DNA of 64,000 bases from Deinandra increscens subsp. villosa (GCA_039602395.1 JBCNJP010000007.1:123724957-123788956), one strand, 5' to 3'. Counted from the stretch's first letter, positions 21,178 through 32,112 are shown. A program made the numbers and translations. Notes: generated by a model not told the origin, from the sequence alone.

Positions 21178-22425
21178 TTCACCCCCCTAATTCATAACTC
21201 GAATTGGTTGGTCTTCGACTTCAAACATGTCTTCTTTGACCTTGATTCCCTTGGAACTTCCTACGATCACTAGCTGTGTTGTATCAGCTCCTCCCGACTC
21301 GACATCCTGACAACCCCATTCTTGACTTGTCCTTCGGTCACATGAACTCGCATTACCACGTCTTTGGTTGCGATTTTGGTCATCTAATCGAGTAAACACT
21401 ATGCTTTCTTGATCTTCACTAGTTCCCTTAGAATTAAGGCTCATCTTTGACTTGCTATCAAAACATGGGTAGTGGTTCTTGAAGAAACTTGATCCGAATC
21501 TTGATCTCCTTACCAATCCTCTTGTTGGTTTTGATCCTCCCGGTTGGTTCTTCCCTATCAATTCTCAACGGCTATGACTTGAAAACTTGATCTGGAGCTT
21601 GATCGCTTAGGCGAACCAACTTGCCGGCCTCTTGATCTTTCCCGTTCAATGGTTCTTCACTTCACTTCTCTCGTAGTTCGGCAAACGCACCCGGTCAAAC
21701 CAGCTTGTTTAACCCGAATTAGAACAAGACAAAAAAAATATCCTTATATTTTGTTTATTTCTTTGTTTTCCGTAATCCTGTTGCTCGACCAAAAGAGGGA
21801 AAAAAAAACTTGTTCAACTCAAAGTTATTTGCTTACGGGTGTAGTACCCGTAGCGCCATCCAACATGATCAAAACTTTTTAACCCGTGATCCTGCTCCGC
21901 TTTACCTTAGGCCGTAGCTTGCCCTGGTTGACTTCGAAGATTTCTTGATCACTGGTTTCTTATTCGAACAATCTGTTGTTTTTATGACCTTCGGAAAAAC
22001 AATAATAAAATTGTTTTATTCTTGATTACTTTCGAACACCTTCTGCCGTACTTGACCTTCTGTTCGGAATAACCAAAACAAATTAATTGGTTTAATGCTT
22101 GAACTAAATCTGCCTTCTTTGATCTTCGTGAATACAACAATTAATCGGATTTTTTTCTTCTTGATTACGAAAAAACAAATTAATTGGATTAGTATTGCTT
22201 CTTAGATCACGTGACAATAGCAGCAGAGATGATTTTGTAATTATTTAAGCTTTCCTCTACCTCAAACAATCTTTGAATCTCGATTCTAATATAAACCATA
22301 AATATTTTGCGGCAACTTTCTTGAAGTCTGGATACGTAGATTAGAACCAGAGATACGTGAAAGCTACTTCTTTGTCAAGTTCGGCCGACTTGACGAACTT
22401 GATCTTGAACAACCAGAACCTCACC

Positions 22426-22437
22426 GCTCTGATACCA
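22426..22437 (-). other. Primer-binding site (tRNA-iMet type)
   Basis: The minus strand reads TGGTATCAGAGC, separated by two bases from the end of the 5' LTR. This is the standard initiator-methionine tRNA site for starting minus-strand DNA synthesis in plant copia elements. Confidence 0.92.
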
Positions 22438-22439
22438 AT

Positions 22440-22782
22440 TCAAGGATTGATATTAAGAATATAACTGTAAACTCAAATAACTCTCAAGTTCTATTAGAAA
22501 GAAAATCACTCAAAACTCTCTATTTAGGAATACTCTCTTGATACAAAAAACCCTACATTGATCTCTAGTATTTATAGACTCTAAACCTAACTTGGGGACC
22601 AAGTATCATAATTAGAGACTAATACAAAAGCATCCTAAACCAACCCTATACACATTAATAAAGTCGGTTTTAGTCCCTCTACACATTAAGAGTGACCGAA
22701 TATCCCCTACACACATTAGGATTGGACCGAGTCCATCTACCGACTTGTAGCGTGGGTCGTTTATGAATTAATTGGGCCAACA
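22440..22782 (-). repeat. 5' LTR of the TRIM-like element
   Basis: Partner of 20834-21177, and 5' in the element's minus-strand orientation because the primer-binding site adjoins it. A TATA-like run (GTATTTATAGA on the plus strand at about 22568) lies inside both LTRs. Confidence 0.92.
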
Positions 22783-22809
22783 GTTTTGTGCGTACATAAA
22801 ATCATATAT

Positions 22810-23039
22810 TTTTCTTAACGACAAACTTGGATCACTGACGGGGGCATTACCCACCCACCCAATCATCTCCAATCCCCATCAGGAGGAAACTCATTATATG
22901 TGAGAAACCCTTGGACCAACCTGGACCCCTATTTATTTTTTGTCACATGTGAGACTTGAAATCAAGGTCTTCCATTTTTAATGTCTTTGAGTATCTCACC
23001 TTACACAACTAACTGAGCTAGAGATGATTGGTCATGAAC
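22810..23039 (-). mobile_element. tRNA-derived SINE
   Basis: On the minus strand the head contains TAGCTCAGTTAGT (A-box-like) and TTGATTTCAAGTCTCAC (B-box-like). The body holds the shared segment GATGGGGATTGGAGATGATT and the tail ends GTCGTTAAGAAAAA. ATCATATAT occurs at both borders (22801-22809 and 23040-23048), a target-site duplication. The body matches the SINE at 56324-56543, so both belong to one family. Confidence 0.85.
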
Positions 23040-23048
23040 ATCATATAT

Positions 23049-23761
23049 GAAGTGAGAGTAGTGGGGAGTAACAAAATGGGTCTAAAGCCATTGGACCAGG
23101 CCCACACTAGGCATAACTCTACACAAACCTGTATCATTAACTATAAATTTCTATATACAAGATTCACGTGGATGTGATGTTTTCTCAACTTCTCAAGTAA
23201 TTGTCGTGGACATAAATAATGTATCCCTGTCATCTAAAAAAAGGTTGTAAATTTAAATCATATACGTTTTAATTTGTTTATGTTGATTTTAATTGTATCT
23301 TGAAATAATATAGGATACTTTAATCATAAGTAGATACATAGCATAATGGTTACATTGTAGTTGTAATAATTTGTAGGCTTAAAAGACTAAAATTAAACCA
23401 TGTAGGGTTCAGTTTCTGTATCCTTAAAAAAAATATAGGATACTTTAATTGTAGACAACCTAATTTTGTAAAGAACTTTTATGTAATTAGGCCGGATACT
23501 ATTACTCACATTATTTTCTGTTTTATACGTACACAAAATTACAGTCGCATCGAGTGGAAGAATTCTACTAGTTTGATACATTCATCATATTTGTATATGC
23601 TAAAATTTTCAAGCTAAAAGTAATTATATGTAAAAGGTTATCACAATTTGTTAGATGAGATTAGTTTTGCTCTTCAAGATTACTCACTCATCTTTTCTTT
23701 ATTGTTGAAAGGTAGTGCACCTTAACCATAACATAACTAAGAGTCTAAATCCTATCAATAC
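23049..23761. other. Intergenic, no gene seen
   Basis: This is AT-rich and without a recognisable gene. The words aaatataggatactttaa occur twice about 130 bp apart, but no element ends were found. Confidence 0.45.
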
Positions 23762-23764
23762 TTA

Positions 23765-23962
23765 GGGGCTGTTTGATAAACACTTACTGGGTCCAGTAAG
23801 GGCTGACTGCTGACCCAGTAAGTGGCCAGCTTGTTTGTTTCGCCACCTATTGACTCTGACCGAGTCAGGCCCTCTGACCCACAACCTAAAATTGCTCTTA
23901 CTCGGTCAGTTCTTGTTCCCATCCTTACTCGGTCAGCAACAAGGATTCTATCAAACACATCC
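23765..23962. mobile_element. MITE, TTA target site
   Basis: The 198-bp element starts GGGGCTGTTTGATAAACAC and ends with the reverse complement of GGATGTGTTTGATAGAATCC. TTA flanks both ends (23762-23764 and 23963-23965), as in PIF/Harbinger-type MITEs. The interior repeats ACTCGGTCAG words and has no coding capacity. Confidence 0.85.
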
Positions 23963-24068
23963 TTAGAGGTGATGATTACTACCCACTTAAAAAGTCAATT
24001 GACTTGAGAGAAGGGTAATTTGTTATATATTAATCAAACATATATAAATAAACAAGTGATCTTCCTAG

Positions 24069-24721
24069 CTATGTGCCACATTTATGTACTTGCCTGTGAG
24101 TATTGTTGAAGATTATAAGTGAAACAGGTTGCTGAGGTGACAGATAGAGCAACTCTCGCACGATGTAAGCGCATGTAGCGATTCTGCGAAAAAGTGATAT
24201 ATAAGAACATATCAAACATGAATGCACACAAAAAAGTGATGATTTATTAGTTTGGATATATATATAAATTCTTACCCCCCAAAACATACAAGTAGTAGTA
24301 TCCAGAAGAAAGCACTTATCCAGCTTGATTCCTTATATACTATCCACAACTGAAAACACAACAATTGGTCATTAATTAATTATATCATTGAACAATGGAC
24401 TCAAAACAACACAAATTGACCAACAAAAGGATTTCATGAGACATACTGATAAAACCGCAACTGTGGCATAGAAGTCCAGTAATGTTCCTATCATGCACCT
24501 GCGCCCAAGCATTTACTAATTAATCTCGACTATATAATGAAGGAGAACTATAATCAAGATCGAAAGGAATTGAATCAATGAACTTACGATGAGAATACTT
24601 TGGCGTGAAACGGAGATCCATCAACAATAAGCAAGTACATAAAACTTCCTAGCAACAGGCAGCCTAATGCAGAGAAGATTACTTTGACAGTTATAACAGA
24701 TAGCCCCCTCTTGTGTCCCAT
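24069..24721 (-). CDS. DUF1475 membrane protein, downstream tandem copy
   Basis: Four exons on the minus strand, 24588-24721, 24447-24498, 24276-24349 and 24069-24183, give a protein of 124 residues. It has hydrophobic segments typical of DUF1475 proteins: VITVKVIFSALGCLLLGSFM near the N-terminus, MIGTLLDFYATVAVLSLWIV, and SWISAFFWILLLVCF followed by ATCAYIV. YKESSWISA and the LSPQ motif near the end are family signatures. The function of DUF1475 proteins is not known; they are small multi-pass membrane proteins. All joints use GT-AG and keep phase. Exons 2 and 3 are exactly 52 and 74 nt, the same as in the neighbouring gene at 25560-26616, so the two arose by tandem duplication. The start is the ATG inside exon 1; an upstream non-coding exon is possible because an acceptor-like TAG precedes it. 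Confidence 0.8.
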
Positions 24722-24860
24722 GTCATCCCTATGTCAAATGTATACATTAATACAGTTAAGATGTGAATTTTAAAACACATTGATGGATGTAGTAGATGAA
24801 GTTAAAAAGAAATTACTTTTCTATTCAAAACAACATAAAAAGTAGACATGTCAATTAATA

Positions 24861-24945
24861 CAACTAAATGAATCAAAATCACCACTAAACTCTCTTGATT
24901 TAAATCAAGAGAGTTTAATGGTGATCTTGATTCATTAATTAGTTG
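24861..24945. repeat. Short fold-back sequence
   Basis: CACCACTAAACTCTCTTGAT is followed by its near-exact reverse complement, meeting at ATTTAAAT. The arms extend to about 40 bp with a few mismatches and a small bulge. It lies between the two DUF1475 genes, 140 bp upstream of the second. Confidence 0.85.
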
Positions 24946-25218
24946 GGTCATTATAATAAACCAATCTTAGTAAAGCACACCATTATAATAGGCCAAAAAC
25001 CCCTATATATAAACAGACCTACATAATTATCAAACAACCTCATGGCTCTTAATAAAAAACTAAATCAACCAAATCAAAACACAATCTTACCAAATACCCA
25101 AACAAAATAAAACAATTAATATAATCCAACTAAATAATTAACCTAATCAATTAAAAAACTAAACCGACTTCAAAACTTGAACCCATGATCCATTCAGTTT
25201 TATCATGAAGGCTCCTGC

Positions 25219-25469
25219 TATATCCACCCGAGGATTTTACTAAAAACACCAAAACCAAACGGTCGTTTCAAGTGAAACGACCTTGAAACGACAGTTTCAA
25301 CCAAAACGACCTTGAAACGGTCAATATAAAGGGGGGCCCCCTGAATTTTAAGGTTTCGTCGTCGCGACACGTGGCGGCCGTTTCAACTGAAACGACCTTG
25401 AAACGACAGTTTCAACCAAAACGACCGTAGGAAATGGGTGAATTTAGTAAAACCTTGGGTGTCTATATA
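25219..25469. mobile_element. MITE-like element with internal direct repeats
   Basis: The ends are inverted repeats: TATATCCACCCGAGGATTTT and, reverse-complemented, TATATAGACACCCAAGGTTTT, both continuing ACTAAA. Inside, a 48-bp segment starting CGTTTCAAGTGAAACGACCT at 25264 is repeated from 25379, and a GGGGGGCCCCC palindrome lies between the copies. No protein is encoded. The class is not clear. Confidence 0.6.
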
Positions 25470-25559
25470 ACAACTCTATATGAATAATCCCGATTAAGTC
25501 CAACAATCTCCGCCCTAAAACTGGTTTTTTCCGACAAAATATTTCTCAATGCACAATTC

Positions 25560-26616
25560 TTACCTTTTATTATGTGTCACCAACACAAAATATAGTGGAT
25601 CCCTTGAGAATTCTTCAGGAGACAACTTAAGGAACTGTGTAATGACGTATATACAAGTAGCAACACTGTAGAACAAAAGCAAATGTGACAGTTTCACCCA
25701 TTTATGTAAATGAAAAACAATCTAATGCCTCGTAAATATTCAGTTTCCTAGTAAACTTTACCTTGCAAAAACAGTTAACAAAACCGTTAAAATGGATGCC
25801 ACCACCCAACTTGATTCCTTGTAGAAAACCCATGTCTAAATATTACCAACATACAACCACATGAGTCCACCACATATTAAAATCGCTAATTTTGCGATAA
25901 TCGATGCTTTAAATCCATAGTTAATGCATCCGATGGTAAAGTGAGAGCTTTTTAGTCGGAAGGTCATTATAAAATTATGTTTGCTAGCAACTGTAACGGT
26001 CCAACTCATCGTTTTCTTAAAACACCTTGTTTTTATATATGTATACAAAAAAGTAACAAATTAACTTTGTTGACCGAGGGTCAACAGATATATACTCTTG
26101 ACCCTCATCTTGTTCCCAGGGGCAAAGTATAGTGAGGGTCTGATCGGGCATGGGCCCTACCCGTTTTTCGCTCATAAGTGAAAATTTATACCCATCCAAT
26201 CTGAAATTATTTTATATACTTAGTCCGTTCTATCTATTTTTTGACCATTGACTTTCAGTCATATCTATTTTTCTAGTCAAGCTTCGCCCCTACTTGTTCC
26301 GTTGAGGGAACATATGATATAAGTTTTGTAATTACCGCTATGACACCAAGATTTATGAAGAATGACACATCTTCAACCATCAACCACCTGCAACACAGAT
26401 ATGATTAAAGATGATCCTGGTAGTATTATTTTTTTTTTCTAAAAACTACTCTACAATTTAAGCTTCTAAAATTTACCTATTTTGTAGGTCGAAACAAGAA
26501 GAGTAGCGATCCATAACGAATACGTAAACAAACCCAGAAAATCCCACACAACCAAATAACCACACCAGAGTTCTCACTGTGATTCCTGTCGATGCCATTG
26601 TTGATCGGACGGCCAT
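25560..26616 (-). CDS. DUF1475 membrane protein, upstream tandem copy
   Basis: Four exons on the minus strand, 26477-26616, 26336-26387, 25762-25835 and 25560-25665, encode 123 residues ending at TAA 25560-25562. The order of segments matches the neighbour: TVRTLVWLFGCVGFSGFVYV, then FFINLGVIA, then VFYKESSWVVASILTVLLT, then ATCIYVITQFLKLSPEEF. The middle exons (52 and 74 nt) equal those of the other copy, while the protein sequences have diverged widely, so the duplication is old. Function unknown; small multi-pass membrane protein. Intron 2 carries a hAT-type MITE (26117-26292). Start ATG 26616 is used; a second in-frame ATG follows six codons later. Confidence 0.8.
26117..26292. mobile_element. 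hAT-type MITE in a DUF1475 intron
   Basis: The 176-bp element starts CAGGGGCAAAGTATAG and ends with the reverse complement of TAGGGGCGAAGCTTGAC. It is flanked by a perfect 8-bp duplication CTTGTTCC (26109-26116 and 26293-26300). The AAGCTTCGCC word at its end links it to the element at 44405-44566. Confidence 0.85.
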
Positions 26617-28370
26617 CGAAAGTGTTCGGATTATTATTGTGGTTGTGCACTTGCATGTTATGTTATATAGACAATTATTTAGCCGTTAATTGTATTTAAA
26701 AACTCGCTCGTGCTTCAAATCCTGTAATATAATATCAACTCTGCGTTCTCAAGTTTGGACTTTTGGAGCGATGAACCAAGTTTGATAAATAATATTAAAA
26801 AATAAATGTACCTAGTTTTATTTAAAAAATCTAAATTATGTTTGGTCTTAAAAGGGGGAACTTAAAAATCAAAGGGATATGAATTAAGATTCATGTATTT
26901 GTTTACTGTTGTTGACATGATAAGAATTTGATGGGAATCAAAGTGAAAAAAAAGAATCCTTGAAGGAAACCAGAGAAGGCAATTTTGTCAAATTCATTGA
27001 TATCCATTCTCATTATATGAACAAACTAATATAAACATCATAATTACGTATAGCTCCTCTTAACAATATTAATAAAACATATTACCCCTAGAGTTGATAA
27101 TAATAAAATAAACATAAAATGACACATAACAAATAAACAATACTCCACTCTTTAAAAAATTCTTGACCTCAAAAAATTATAAAATAAAAAAATAAAACAA
27201 ATCCGTAACACCCATAACTTCCACAATCATTGCCAAACCCTGGTTTCCACACAGAATTTCTAAGAGCTATCAAATCAATTCCAAACTGCCATTTTCTCCC
27301 AACCTTGATCCAAACAGTTTCAACATCATTTTTATTTTCCAAAATTAATGACACCATTGACACCATGTTTTGAAACTTTTATCACCTTATTTGTGACAAC
27401 AAGATTGAACGAGCCACTACCCTTTCCTCCAAATCTTTCATTCATTTCACCCATTATTATTTTAATTTTTTTTAAACGGCCAACGAAAAATTTATTAACA
27501 CCCTACCAAGGAGGTAGGAGAAAAGCGTACACCAAAACACCAAAAACACCAACAAACCAGACCCCACAAGAAACACAAGAAAATTACATATCAAAAGTAC
27601 ACCATCTACCCAAATCAATGCCGATCCTAGATCGATTTCTGATCCAAAAGAAACCGAGGGACTAAAACTTATTTGTACAATAACCTTCATACATGTGATG
27701 CTGATGTAATGATAAAGCCACTGCATTTAAGCTGTTAAAATTATTAAAATACCTAAAATATCTTTTCATTTAAGATTTTTTAAATACAAAAATAAAAAAA
27801 AGCCTATCATTTCATATGACACATACCACACACACAAATATAAAAAACTACGCATCTATGAACCACCATGACTCAACCACCCATGACCGTTGTACATCAA
27901 ACTCTCAGTGATTGTCTTCTTCGTTCGTATATTTCATCTCTCTAATTTCATCTCTCATCATTGATCTTTCTCAATTGTCTTCTATGTTTATTTAGTCAGG
28001 AAAAACAAAATAACGTTACTCTATGAACGAATACATCAAGATTTTACAAACTCAGCTATAAATATTGTAAAGAAAATTTATTTTTGGACAACACTAAAGT
28101 GGTAAGTTTAATATAACAACAGTGTATTTTGTATCTCTTTTTTTTTTTTTTTTTTTTGTTGTTTAATAAAGCTCAAGTAATTATTTTGATAAAAGAGTTG
28201 GGCCGAAATGGGCTTGGATTAGTTAAACCATATGTGGGCTGATACTTCCATCTCCTCTTCAACCTTTGCAGATAAACAAACTTGCTAGGGTTTTGAATTC
28301 TGTTTCGCCCAAATCCCAGCAATCGGAAAACGGAAAAGCGAAAGAACACAGCAGATCTGATCGATCGAAG
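26617..28370. other. Intergenic between DUF1475 and TOM6
   Basis: The first few hundred bases should hold the DUF1475 promoter. A block at about 27470-27665 begins (minus strand) with a tail like CGTTGGCCGTTTAAAAAAAA and may be the 3' end of an old LINE or SINE; this is weak. A run of about 21 T lies at 28138-28158. The TOM6 leader with the common plant word tagggttttgaattc is at 28287-28301. No further gene was recognised. Confidence 0.45.
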
Positions 28371-28535
28371 ATGTTTCCGGGAATGTTCATGCGAAAACCA
28401 GACAAAAAAGCCGCTCTGAAGCAGCTCCGTGTCCATGTTGCCTTGTTCGGGGGGTGGGTCGCCGCTATTCGTGTTGCTCCCTATCTTCTCCATTACTTTT
28501 CTGACACCAAAGACGAGCTTGTTCTCGATTTTTAG
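28371..28535 (+). CDS. TOM6: Mitochondrial import receptor subunit TOM6
   Basis: This single-exon coding region of 54 residues begins MFPGMFMRKPDKKAALKQLR and ends SDTKDELVLDF. Length and sequence match plant TOM6, a small tail-anchored subunit that stabilises the TOM translocase of the outer mitochondrial membrane. The hydrophobic stretch VALFGGWVAAIRVAPYLLHY (about residues 23-42) is the membrane anchor. The ATG at 28371 sits in a purine-rich context (gatcgaag) after a leader of about 100 bp. The 3' UTR seems to contain an intron. Confidence 0.95.
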   Translation: MFPGMFMRKPDKKAALKQLRVHVALFGGWVAAIRVAPYLLHYFSDTKDELVLDF

Positions 28536-28551
28536 CTTTCTTCATCTAGAG

Positions 28552-29238
28552 GTAATCAATCAATTGCTCGCTCAAAGTCCCCATTCGATTGTTTGGTTTC
28601 ATGCGAGTTTATTGTGCTATCAAACTGTTTAGTTATTTAATTTTTCGATTGAGATAATGACTACTTAATCTGTTCATTTTGATATAATAAGAGTTATGGT
28701 TTACATTTGGATTGAATTTAGTAGTAATCATATGAGTTAATTTCTTAATTTGATAGCATTATTACTAATAGTAGGGGTTAGTTCCAATGATATAAAATGG
28801 ATAGAGGAATTTTAAGAATATACCTTCATTAACAAGTTATCAATGATTAATGAGTCTTTAGTAAGATGCTTTGTAATTAGGTCACTTGCAGCTCTCACCT
28901 CTAAACCTTAAACCCGAAGTTGGAAATTGTCAATGATGTAGCCTTAAAGACCGGTTTGATTATTACCAAATGGTGTCTTTCCTTGTAAAGAAGTTTTCTT
29001 CGTGATTTGTAGATTTAAGAAGCTAGGAAACCGCAAGTTATCACATCATACCTTTGCAAACAATATAGTACCAAAAAAACGAGAGACCCCCGCATCAACT
29101 AACTGAATCATAAAAATCATTGGAGAATGATATCAAATACCCTGAAAAAGAAACTACAACACTGTTAAATTTAACAAATGTGTGGTTAGTTGAAGAGTGA
29201 ATGGTTGTCAACTGATGATCTTTATCTTGTTTTTGCAG
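28552..29238 (+). other. Probable 3'-UTR intron of TOM6
   Basis: GTAATC at 28552 follows TCTAGAG, and a pyrimidine-rich tract with GTTTTTGCAG ends at 29238. The downstream exon would begin CTATGGTGTGATAAGG. The donor lies 16 nt past the TOM6 stop, too close to trigger nonsense-mediated decay by the usual 50-nt rule. No transcript evidence is available. Confidence 0.5.
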
Positions 29239-30104
29239 CTATGGTGTGATAAGGTTCTATGGAACAAGTGTGGTGGTATGATGACAAACCTCATTGGTTA
29301 GTTAGTTTACTTTCTTAAGATCATGTTACATTTGAACTTTGAAACCAGGAAAGTATATTTCTGCTATTACTTTATATAAAATATAAGTTTGTCACCAGAG
29401 CATTTGCTAATAGTTTAGGGTTCTATGATTGGGTGGTATGTGCATCTTTGGCTCGAACTGTATGTATGTCGAGTTACTTGATGCTGTGAAAACTGATTGT
29501 TGAGGAACAGATTTAACATTTGATGTCACGCGATGATTAACATAACACGTTATGTTAATGTTAATATGGAACTGACCATAACTTGTTCATAAACTGCTAG
29601 AACAGTTTACTAAGACCCTGATTGGTTTTGCATAATTCACTGGAATTCAATTTATAGGTCTGTTTGGTTAGTTTGTTAAAGATGGGATCAGAAATTATTT
29701 TTTCTGATTTCAAGATTTATTCTAATAAAGTCATGTTGGAAATTTTCATATATGAATATGTGATATGTGATGTTTTTTCTGAAGTTTTGATATGGCTTGT
29801 TTGGTTTCTTCGGCAACACCGTTGCCATATCAAAAGTTCAGTAACAGACTTCATTTCACGGCTTCTTCTTGCTGCTCGGCTACTATTTGTGTGTTGGTTT
29901 GTGTCCCATCCCCACATTAAACTTTATCATCTAAATTCTTCAAAAGTTCTTCCTTTTTCTCTATCCTGCATGACTCATTCCTATTCGTTAAACCTAAAAC
30001 TTTCAAAACTTACAATTCCTCCACTCCCTCCACCCTAATGATTTGTACTATTAGTTTAACTGCCAAGCTAAAAACTTTTATTTTTAATGTTAAAGGTAAT
30101 TCAA
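29239..30104. other. TOM6 3' flank and intergenic DNA
   Basis: The first part would be the last non-coding exon and polyadenylation region of TOM6. A segment starting near 29656 (aggtctgtttggttag) looks like a MITE terminus, but no partner end was found. An open frame of 124 codons (29664-30038) has no recognisable similarity and is probably chance. Confidence 0.35.
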
Positions 30105-30863
30105 TTAGAATAATAATAATGTATTTACATTTGAAGTGTGACTCGTAACGAGGACTTTAAAGGAAATGAGGAAACATAAAAGGAAAAGCAAGTGGAAAGT
30201 GTAAAAGTTTGATTATTATGTTAGTTGGATTGCTTTTGATAATGAAATTGAAAGATGATAGTGCTAGTAACCAAACTAATAGTATAAATTATTATCGAAT
30301 AGTGAATCATACTTGAGATTATCAAAGTACAATTTGCCCTAAAATAATATGAGCCTTTTAAATGCACCATTTGTACATTTGACGCATTGTTATATTTTGT
30401 TTAAGAGCGTCATTGTAAGTAGTACACTGTTATTACAATCATTCATCACTCTTAAACATCCGTTTAAGGTTAAGTGTAATATATATTGTATGGTGTGATG
30501 GTGATGAGGTGTACTGCGGTGGTTCGTGAAAACACCATTACGCTTCCATCAAGGTAGCATTTTTTATGCTTAGTGCGGCTCTTAGTCCCGCGCAAGTTAT
30601 TCTCTCTTTTGTGTCTATTTCTCTCTAAACCTGCCTTTTTTATTACATTTCTTTCAATATAATATTATTAAAAAATTTAAAGATTATTGTAGGGTGAGTA
30701 TTACATATGTGAAATGTAAAAGGAAAAAGTTATGATGTGATCTTGACTTGTTGAGGTGCAAGAAAAAAAAAATTAGGTTGACAAAGTATACTTGTTGTAT
30801 TGCACTTGGCCTAAGTATATGCAGGAATATTATAGTCAAATCATCGTAACTAGTATAGACATG
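30105..30863 (+). repeat. Dispersed repeat, copy 2 (pairs with 3250-4033)
   Basis: This is collinear with 3250-4033 and in the same orientation, ending with atagtcaaatcatcgtaact. See the entry for the first copy. No gene is contained. Confidence 0.75.
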
Positions 30864-31764
30864 TGATGTGTGAAATATGATCTATAAAATACTAATAAAA
30901 CCTAATCGAGACACAACCAGTTAAAATATTAAAAACCCTAAACTATATCAGAAGACAGGAAAATACACCTATCGACAGTAGTAAAGCCTAGATAGAAGTC
31001 CAGATATCGAACCACAAAGACACTCAAGTACCTAAAATTAGACTTGATAAACGACTAGACAAATTGGAAATGTTGTGCTTTTGTTTTGAAAAGTACTTTT
31101 GAAAGATTTAAATAAAACTAAATTAAATGGAGAATTAAAACGAGAACTTACTAAATTAAGAAAGCAAACTAATCGAACAACTCAAAGGCTAGATGAAACC
31201 AAATACGAAGAAAAGTAACTTCTAGGCTATGAATCCTAATTGTAACAATCGGTTTCTCTCGGTTATGAAAAATCCCATTTTCTTTTAGGTCACACTAGGA
31301 AAATGATCTGGGATCTAGTAGGTCCACAATTTTTTTGAGTTCTTGGAGCTGCCCGTTTTTCTTTATAACTATTAGTTGTAATATGTGTTTGTAACTTTGT
31401 ATGACTTTTATAAACACATGTATTCATAACTATCGAATCCATTTGATTTGAGTCCGGAATTCACAATTCTTTAGAGTAATAGTTGTACGGGTATCACCCA
31501 AATCGACCAAATTCAAATGCAAGAAACACGAGTTTCTTATGGATTCATATCCATCCATCGTATACGCATCGGATTATAATCAACTTAATTTTAGGTTGGG
31601 TTTACAACATTTGTGTCGGTATCAATCAATTCTCAAGAAACAAGTTTTAACAATCTTTCGTGTGGGTATCAAATAGAACACATCAAACTCCTTCAAACTT
31701 AATGTTTTTCTAGCTATTATAAGTCAAGTTTCACAAAAGAAAAAACAAGCAGAAATTAAGAATA
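30864..31764. other. Intergenic upstream of the DUF4228 gene
   Basis: The part at 30895-31260 (minus-strand words such as GTGTCTTTGTGGTTCGATAT) looks like leader DNA of an old LTR retrotransposon, but no LTR or protein domain confirms this. The last 200 bp should contain the promoter of the gene at 31765. Confidence 0.35.
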
Positions 31765-32112
31765 ATGGGCTTATGTGCATCTTGTCATTTGACCAATAAA
31801 CAAACAAGATTGGTGATGGGCAGTTGGTCTTCAACGGTCAAGGTGATCCACTCGGGTGACGGGCGGTTGCAAGAATTCCGACAGCCAATCAGGGCCTGCC
31901 ACGTACTCTCCGGCCACCCTGCCGCGTTCCTGTGCAGCAGCGACACCATGTTTGTGGGCTGTCACGTGCCGCAATTGCCCGGGAATGAAGAGCTCCAAAT
32001 GGGTCAAATCTATTTTGTGATGCCACTCTCAAAGTCAAATAACCGTTTGTCTTTGCAAGAGCTTTGTTCATTAGCTATAAAAGCTGGTTCTGCACTTCAA
32101 AGTAAAGCTTAA
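31765..32112 (+). CDS. DUF4228 (PADRE) domain protein
   Basis: This single-exon protein of 115 residues starts MGLCASCHLT, a likely N-terminal myristoylation and cysteine-acylation context seen in several members. The domain features are visible: VKVIHSGDGRLQEF, a loop with VLSGHPAAFLCSSDTMFVG, then LQMGQIYFVMPLSKSNNRLS. DUF4228/PADRE proteins are small plant proteins often induced by pathogens and abiotic stress; their biochemical role is not known. The length fits the compact members of the family. The coding part is far more GC-rich than the flanking DNA. Confidence 0.92.
   Translation: MGLCASCHLTNKQTRLVMGSWSSTVKVIHSGDGRLQEFRQPIRACHVLSGHPAAFLCSSDTMFVGCHVPQLPGNEELQMGQIYFVMPLSKSNNRLSLQELCSLAIKAGSALQSKA

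Larger units (their letters stand above)
20834..22782 (-). mobile_element. TRIM/LARD-type LTR retrotransposon, non-autonomous (copia-like)
   Basis: Two direct LTRs of about 344 bp (20834-21177 and 22440-22782) flank a 1.26-kb interior. On the minus strand each LTR begins TGTTGG and ends CCTTGA. The primer-binding site TGGTATCAGAGC (plus-strand positions 22426-22437) follows the 5' LTR after two bases; it matches the initiator Met-tRNA 3' end used by many copia elements. A polypurine tract (AATTAGGGGGG on the minus strand) sits just before the 3' LTR at about 21178-21195. Flanks GTATT (20829-20833) and GTTTT (22783-22787) match at 4 of 5. No reverse transcriptase, integrase or protease is present; one open frame of 124 codons (21187-21561, minus) has no recognised similarity. 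It must depend on proteins made elsewhere. Confidence 0.93.

Noticed and set aside
27472..27726. An 84-codon minus-strand frame rich in Leu, Val and Phe that could pass for a membrane protein
   Set aside because: It overlaps a likely LINE/SINE tail region, has no start context and no recognised relative.
29664..30038. A 124-codon plus-strand frame
   Set aside because: There is no similarity to a known protein, no codon bias and no nearby promoter; it starts in a MITE-like word.
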